DNA of 64,000 nucleotides from Tubiluchus corallicola (Eukaryota; Priapulida; Priapulimorpha; Priapulimorphida; Tubiluchidae): NCBI GenBank assembly GCA_030141605.1, contig JAQGDQ010002369.1, positions 744,001 to 808,000 of the forward strand, read 5' to 3'. Shown piece by piece: positions 61,305 to 64,000 of this stretch (position 1 is its first letter; each line of letters starts with the position of its first letter). The notes under the pieces were generated by a model. It saw only the letters and a program-made list of their open reading frames with translations, ran no database searches and was not told where the DNA came from. The position numbers and the translations under genes were made by a program.

Positions 61305-62720
61305 TCAGGCGCCGACGGCCGCCCACTGAAGACGTGCTACGAAATCGGTATCATATTCCTGGGTGGCCTCTGGGAGAATTTCTCGAAGCTGCACTCGAGC
61401 CCTTTGATCTGAAAATTCCTGGAATTTTGTAAAGGTAGGAGTCGGAAGCTCTTTCATCAGCCATAATAGAATTGCATCATAGGTACAGGTTCCCCATGTC
61501 TGCAGATAGTGGCGGTCTCCTTCTATCCGTTTTCCCCCGTTTCTGACAAAATAACGATCGATAAATTCTAACACCGAGCCCATGTCTTCCACTTCATTGG
61601 TTGATGAAAAACGGACCATCGATCTGAGGAAGAGAGGGTCAGTCATCGCCTCGAGAGTGATATTTTCATAATCGACAGAATGGAACTGTCCATCCCAAAA
61701 GATAGCTTTCAAATGAGACATAAGCCCGTTATTGAAATTAGCTCCATCGCCGGTATTCAATATCTCGAACCGATACCTTTTTTCACCAAAGAAATTCGTG
61801 TAACAACCTATTTTATAAATGACAGCGTGTCCCGATTTTTGGTACTGAAATCCCCCGGGAATGATCATATCATCGCCTGGTTCTAAATGCCGGATCTTCT
61901 CTTCCCATCCATAAGCTACATTTCCTCTTCTCTCTTTGGCATAAATGTCATGATTTTCCGGTCTTTCAAACCATTCTGAAAAATGATGGGTGCTGTGCAT
62001 CAAACTAATGAATTCCATTTCTGTGGATGCCTTTGCCGTCTCTTTCAGTTGAGAGATAATCTTGTCAATACGAGGATGTTCCTCAGGAAGGAGAGCCTTT
62101 CGAAATTCTTTCAGATCTTTTTGGACACTTTTGAGAGTCCAGGCAAAATTACAGCCTGAAATTTTGTTTTTTTCGAGAGCTTGCAAGGTATGGGTGTCGG
62201 TTTTGCGAAAAAGGCGGAAACAACATTGGGTTACTTTCATGTTGGTAGAGTTCCGGGCTATCCTGCATAATTTATTATAAATCGATCTTCCCTGGAGACC
62301 AATCTTATTCATAAATCCTGAATACCAGAAGTCTCCATACGTAATCCTCTCGTAGAGCCTCTGATACGGCTCTTCCATCGCCCGAATCGATTGGATGGTG
62401 GCAAAGATTTCCTTTTCTTCTGAAGTGAGGCCAAATCCAAAAAACCCAAGAACTCTCTTCCAGATTGATTTGGACTGGCTGATGTGATCAGCCAAAGATT
62501 TCAAAGACCCGGTCAATTCACTGTACGTTTCAACCCGGCCAAACAGGCTGTATTCAGATCCTTTCTCGTATTTTCTGGCATAGGAAAGAGCCTGATGACA
62601 AATTTCTTGAATTGCATCAATATTTTTTTGATCGGGGTTGAGCTCTTGCCGCCCGTCCCAATCGGATGCTCTTTGTTGAATTTGAGCAGAGTAGTTTCTA
62701 ACTTCCTCTCGAATATGCAC
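61305..62720 (-). CDS. Large unknown protein, possible papain-like protease effector
   Basis: 471 residues, no signal peptide, helical in the first half. The second half carries GDDMIIPGGFQYQKSGHAVIYKIG with a candidate catalytic His, FEILNTGDGANFNNGL, and near the C-terminus QTWGTCTYDAILLWLMKEL with a Cys placed at the start of a helix, as in the nucleophile of cysteine peptidases. An order His then Cys would be a circularly permuted arrangement. Chlamydial genomes hold many such cysteine-protease or deubiquitinase-like effectors. This is inference from motif style; no named family is assigned. Confidence 0.6.
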   Translation of the reverse strand: MHIREEVRNYSAQIQQRASDWDGRQELNPDQKNIDAIQEICHQALSYARKYEKGSEYSLFGRVETYSELTGSLKSLADHISQSKSIWKRVLGFFGFGLTSEEKEIFATIQSIRAMEEPYQRLYERITYGDFWYSGFMNKIGLQGRSIYNKLCRIARNSTNMKVTQCCFRLFRKTDTHTLQALEKNKISGCNFAWTLKSVQKDLKEFRKALLPEEHPRIDKIISQLKETAKASTEMEFISLMHSTHHFSEWFERPENHDIYAKERRGNVAYGWEEKIRHLEPGDDMIIPGGFQYQKSGHAVIYKIGCYTNFFGEKRYRFEILNTGDGANFNNGLMSHLKAIFWDGQFHSVDYENITLEAMTDPLFLRSMVRFSSTNEVEDMGSVLEFIDRYFVRNGGKRIEGDRHYLQTWGTCTYDAILLWLMKELPTPTFTKFQEFSDQRARVQLREILPEATQEYDTDFVARLQWAAVGA

Positions 62721-62885
62721 TCATAGCCCTTATTGTTTATCGGCCACCAATTATACCCACATCTCATTAATGAACAGTTAAGAAATTTCATTTCAAAAAG
62801 TTTTTTAAAACATTAAAAGTTTATTTGTGTTTTTCTTTTAAATTATGAGTTTAATATATTTTTTCCTTTAAAACAGAGGCTAAAT

Positions 62886-64000
62886 ATTCATAAGAGTATC
62901 TTCTGCTTCAGCTTTGTTTTTCTCCTATCATTCTGCCATGCCACGACCTATCGCGCTTTGGCCGATCCTGACTTTTCTCCCTACATTGGATCCGAGGATT
63001 TGATCACAGCTCATGCTATCGTGCAAGCTTCTGAATATCCTCTTCGCAAAACATTTTCTAGTACCCGTTGGTGGAACTTTTTTCCAAGGACCATTGAACT
63101 CATCTGTTTTTGGTGGCCTCTGAATGAAGCAACGATGGTCGTTCAGCATGAAGTTTTCGGACACGGATATAGAATCCGAAGCCTTGATTCAAAGCTCGCC
63201 AAAGTTTCAGGATATGAATTCAATTGGCCTTTTCCGTATGGGAAAGGAGGTGGAGGTACTTCTTTTCAATTCGATGATCGGAATATGAGTACCTCCCGAC
63301 TTCTCGCTATCGATATAGCTGGAATGGAAGCAACAGCGATCCTTTCCAATCGGATACGTTTTAAGTGGCTGGAAAATGGAAGAGTCAATCCTTTGATTGC
63401 CTCGCTTTATAATGATTCCCATCACGACTTGACCTTCTATGTGCTCTCCTTAAAAGACGACTCCAAAATCGATGAGGGTCATGATGTCGATTCCTATATT
63501 CTTCTTCTCAATGCAACCTATTCTTTTACTCATCTCAGCAAATCAACATTGAAGAAAAGAGCGCTCATCAACTTCATCGATCCCTTTACTCTTTATGCAC
63601 TTTGGGCGCAGATTCGCTATCTCGCACGAGGAAAAGATACCCGCCTTCATGGGATCCCTATTTATGCCTATGAATATCTACCTTCTGTTCGTTTGGGCCT
63701 CACGCCTTTCGGACCTGAATATTTTTTAGAGAGTTTTCTCTGGAAAGATCATCGTCCTGTTTATTTCTATCTGAAATGGGGAAAACATGGAAAAAATCAA
63801 TACTGGGGCCTTGGTGTGGAAATGGACGAACTTTTTAAAGAAGACTTCTATTCTTTTGGATTCCGATTTGATGGTTGGTACCAACCCAAAATATTGGTCT
63901 CCCCCGGTCCCGTCCCCACCATCGATGTTCTCGAGACCCAGCCTGACTTACTCTCTCCTGGATATCCCGAAAACGTCCTAACACAAAAAAGGGCAGGAAT
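62886..64000 (+). CDS. Exported protein with HEVFGH metal-site motif (partial, runs off the right edge)
   Basis: An open frame continues to the window edge, at least 371 residues. A signal peptide (KSIFCFSFVFLLSFCHA) precedes ADPDFSPYIGSEDLI. No ATG fits; ATT at 62886, eight bases after AGAGG, is the best start, or a base error hides the ATG. At about residue 85, VVQHEVFGHGYR gives an HExxGH zinc-site motif, followed by a Gly-rich loop (GKGGGGTSFQF) and IDIAGMEATAIL. The C-terminal part alternates polar and aromatic residues (VYFYLKWGKHGKNQYWGLGVEMD), suggesting an outer-membrane barrel. A membrane-linked metallopeptidase is possible; catalysis is unproven. Confidence 0.7.
   Translation, partial: MHKSIFCFSFVFLLSFCHATTYRALADPDFSPYIGSEDLITAHAIVQASEYPLRKTFSSTRWWNFFPRTIELICFWWPLNEATMVVQHEVFGHGYRIRSLDSKLAKVSGYEFNWPFPYGKGGGGTSFQFDDRNMSTSRLLAIDIAGMEATAILSNRIRFKWLENGRVNPLIASLYNDSHHDLTFYVLSLKDDSKIDEGHDVDSYILLLNATYSFTHLSKSTLKKRALINFIDPFTLYALWAQIRYLARGKDTRLHGIPIYAYEYLPSVRLGLTPFGPEYFLESFLWKDHRPVYFYLKWGKHGKNQYWGLGVEMDELFKEDFYSFGFRFDGWYQPKILVSPGPVPTIDVLETQPDLLSPGYPENVLTQKRAG

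Noticed and set aside
62928-63425. Two minus-strand open frames near the right edge
   Set aside because: They are shadows of the long plus-strand frame from 62886, which has a signal peptide and continuous protein-like sequence.

Overview
The window looks like chromosome of a chlamydia-related bacterium (phylum Chlamydiota, an environmental or Parachlamydiales-like lineage). The support is direct. There is a lysine/arginine-only histone H1-like Hc2 protein (11956-12408). The order smpB-dnaN-recF (18554-21286) is, as I recall, the one found in Chlamydia. There is an ExbB/ExbD pair and a BrnQ carrier, and many signal-peptide-bearing proteins of unknown function. I see no phage, insertion sequence, CRISPR array or rRNA.

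Layout. 1-9.8 kb: TsaC/Sua5, glyoxalase II, TspO-like and TMEM14-like membrane proteins, a secreted Fe/Mn superoxide dismutase, a secreted NagB/PIG-L fusion, a protein with a eukaryote-like SH2 domain, a TPR protein with a histidine phosphatase, and ArsB. 9.9-17.8 kb: a broken amino-acid permease, nitroreductase, Hc2, RarA, two unknown proteins and a methyltransferase. 17.8-21.3 kb: TerC-SmpB-DnaN-RecF. 21.3-25.7 kb: a small insert flanked by about 105 bp direct repeats, a large outer-membrane protein with an inverse-autotransporter-like barrel and beta-helix, and a tandem duplication of an NTF2-like gene. 25.7-34.3 kb: Pgi, tRNA-Pro, TrmB, ExbBD, uracil phosphoribosyltransferase, a secreted methyltransferase and two tRNA-Leu genes in a duplicated segment. 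34.3-44.3 kb: small enzymes and transporters, then secreted and membrane proteins that could be host-interaction factors, including a secreted phosphatase-kinase fusion. 44.4-46.8 kb: a second barrel/beta-helix protein with an added coiled coil. 47.9-52.4 kb: an operon for N-acetylglucosamine uptake and catabolism. 54.2-57.9 kb: a LigD end-joining ligase split over two genes, a YkgJ-type cysteine cluster protein and a phosphoethanolamine-type methyltransferase. 58-64 kb: BrnQ preceded by a tiny ORF and a terminator, a class III adenylate cyclase, a possible protease-like effector and the start of an outer-membrane protein with an HEVFGH motif.

How the genes fit together. The clearest pathway is GlcNAc uptake (sugar porter), phosphorylation (BadF-type kinase), deacetylation (NagA) and deamination/isomerisation (SIS-type NagB-II) to fructose 6-phosphate, which Pgi (25697-27286) connects to glycolysis. 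A second, exported NagB-like/PIG-L fusion lies at 3623-5886.

Quality warning. About twenty genes carry one or more single-base frame breaks while the protein stays recognisable on both sides. Many breaks lie in or next to homopolymers. This is more easily explained by uncorrected long-read sequencing error than by decay, so genes called frameshifted here may be intact in the organism. The 14-bp tandem duplication at 44155-44182 and the eroded NTF2 copy are different in kind.
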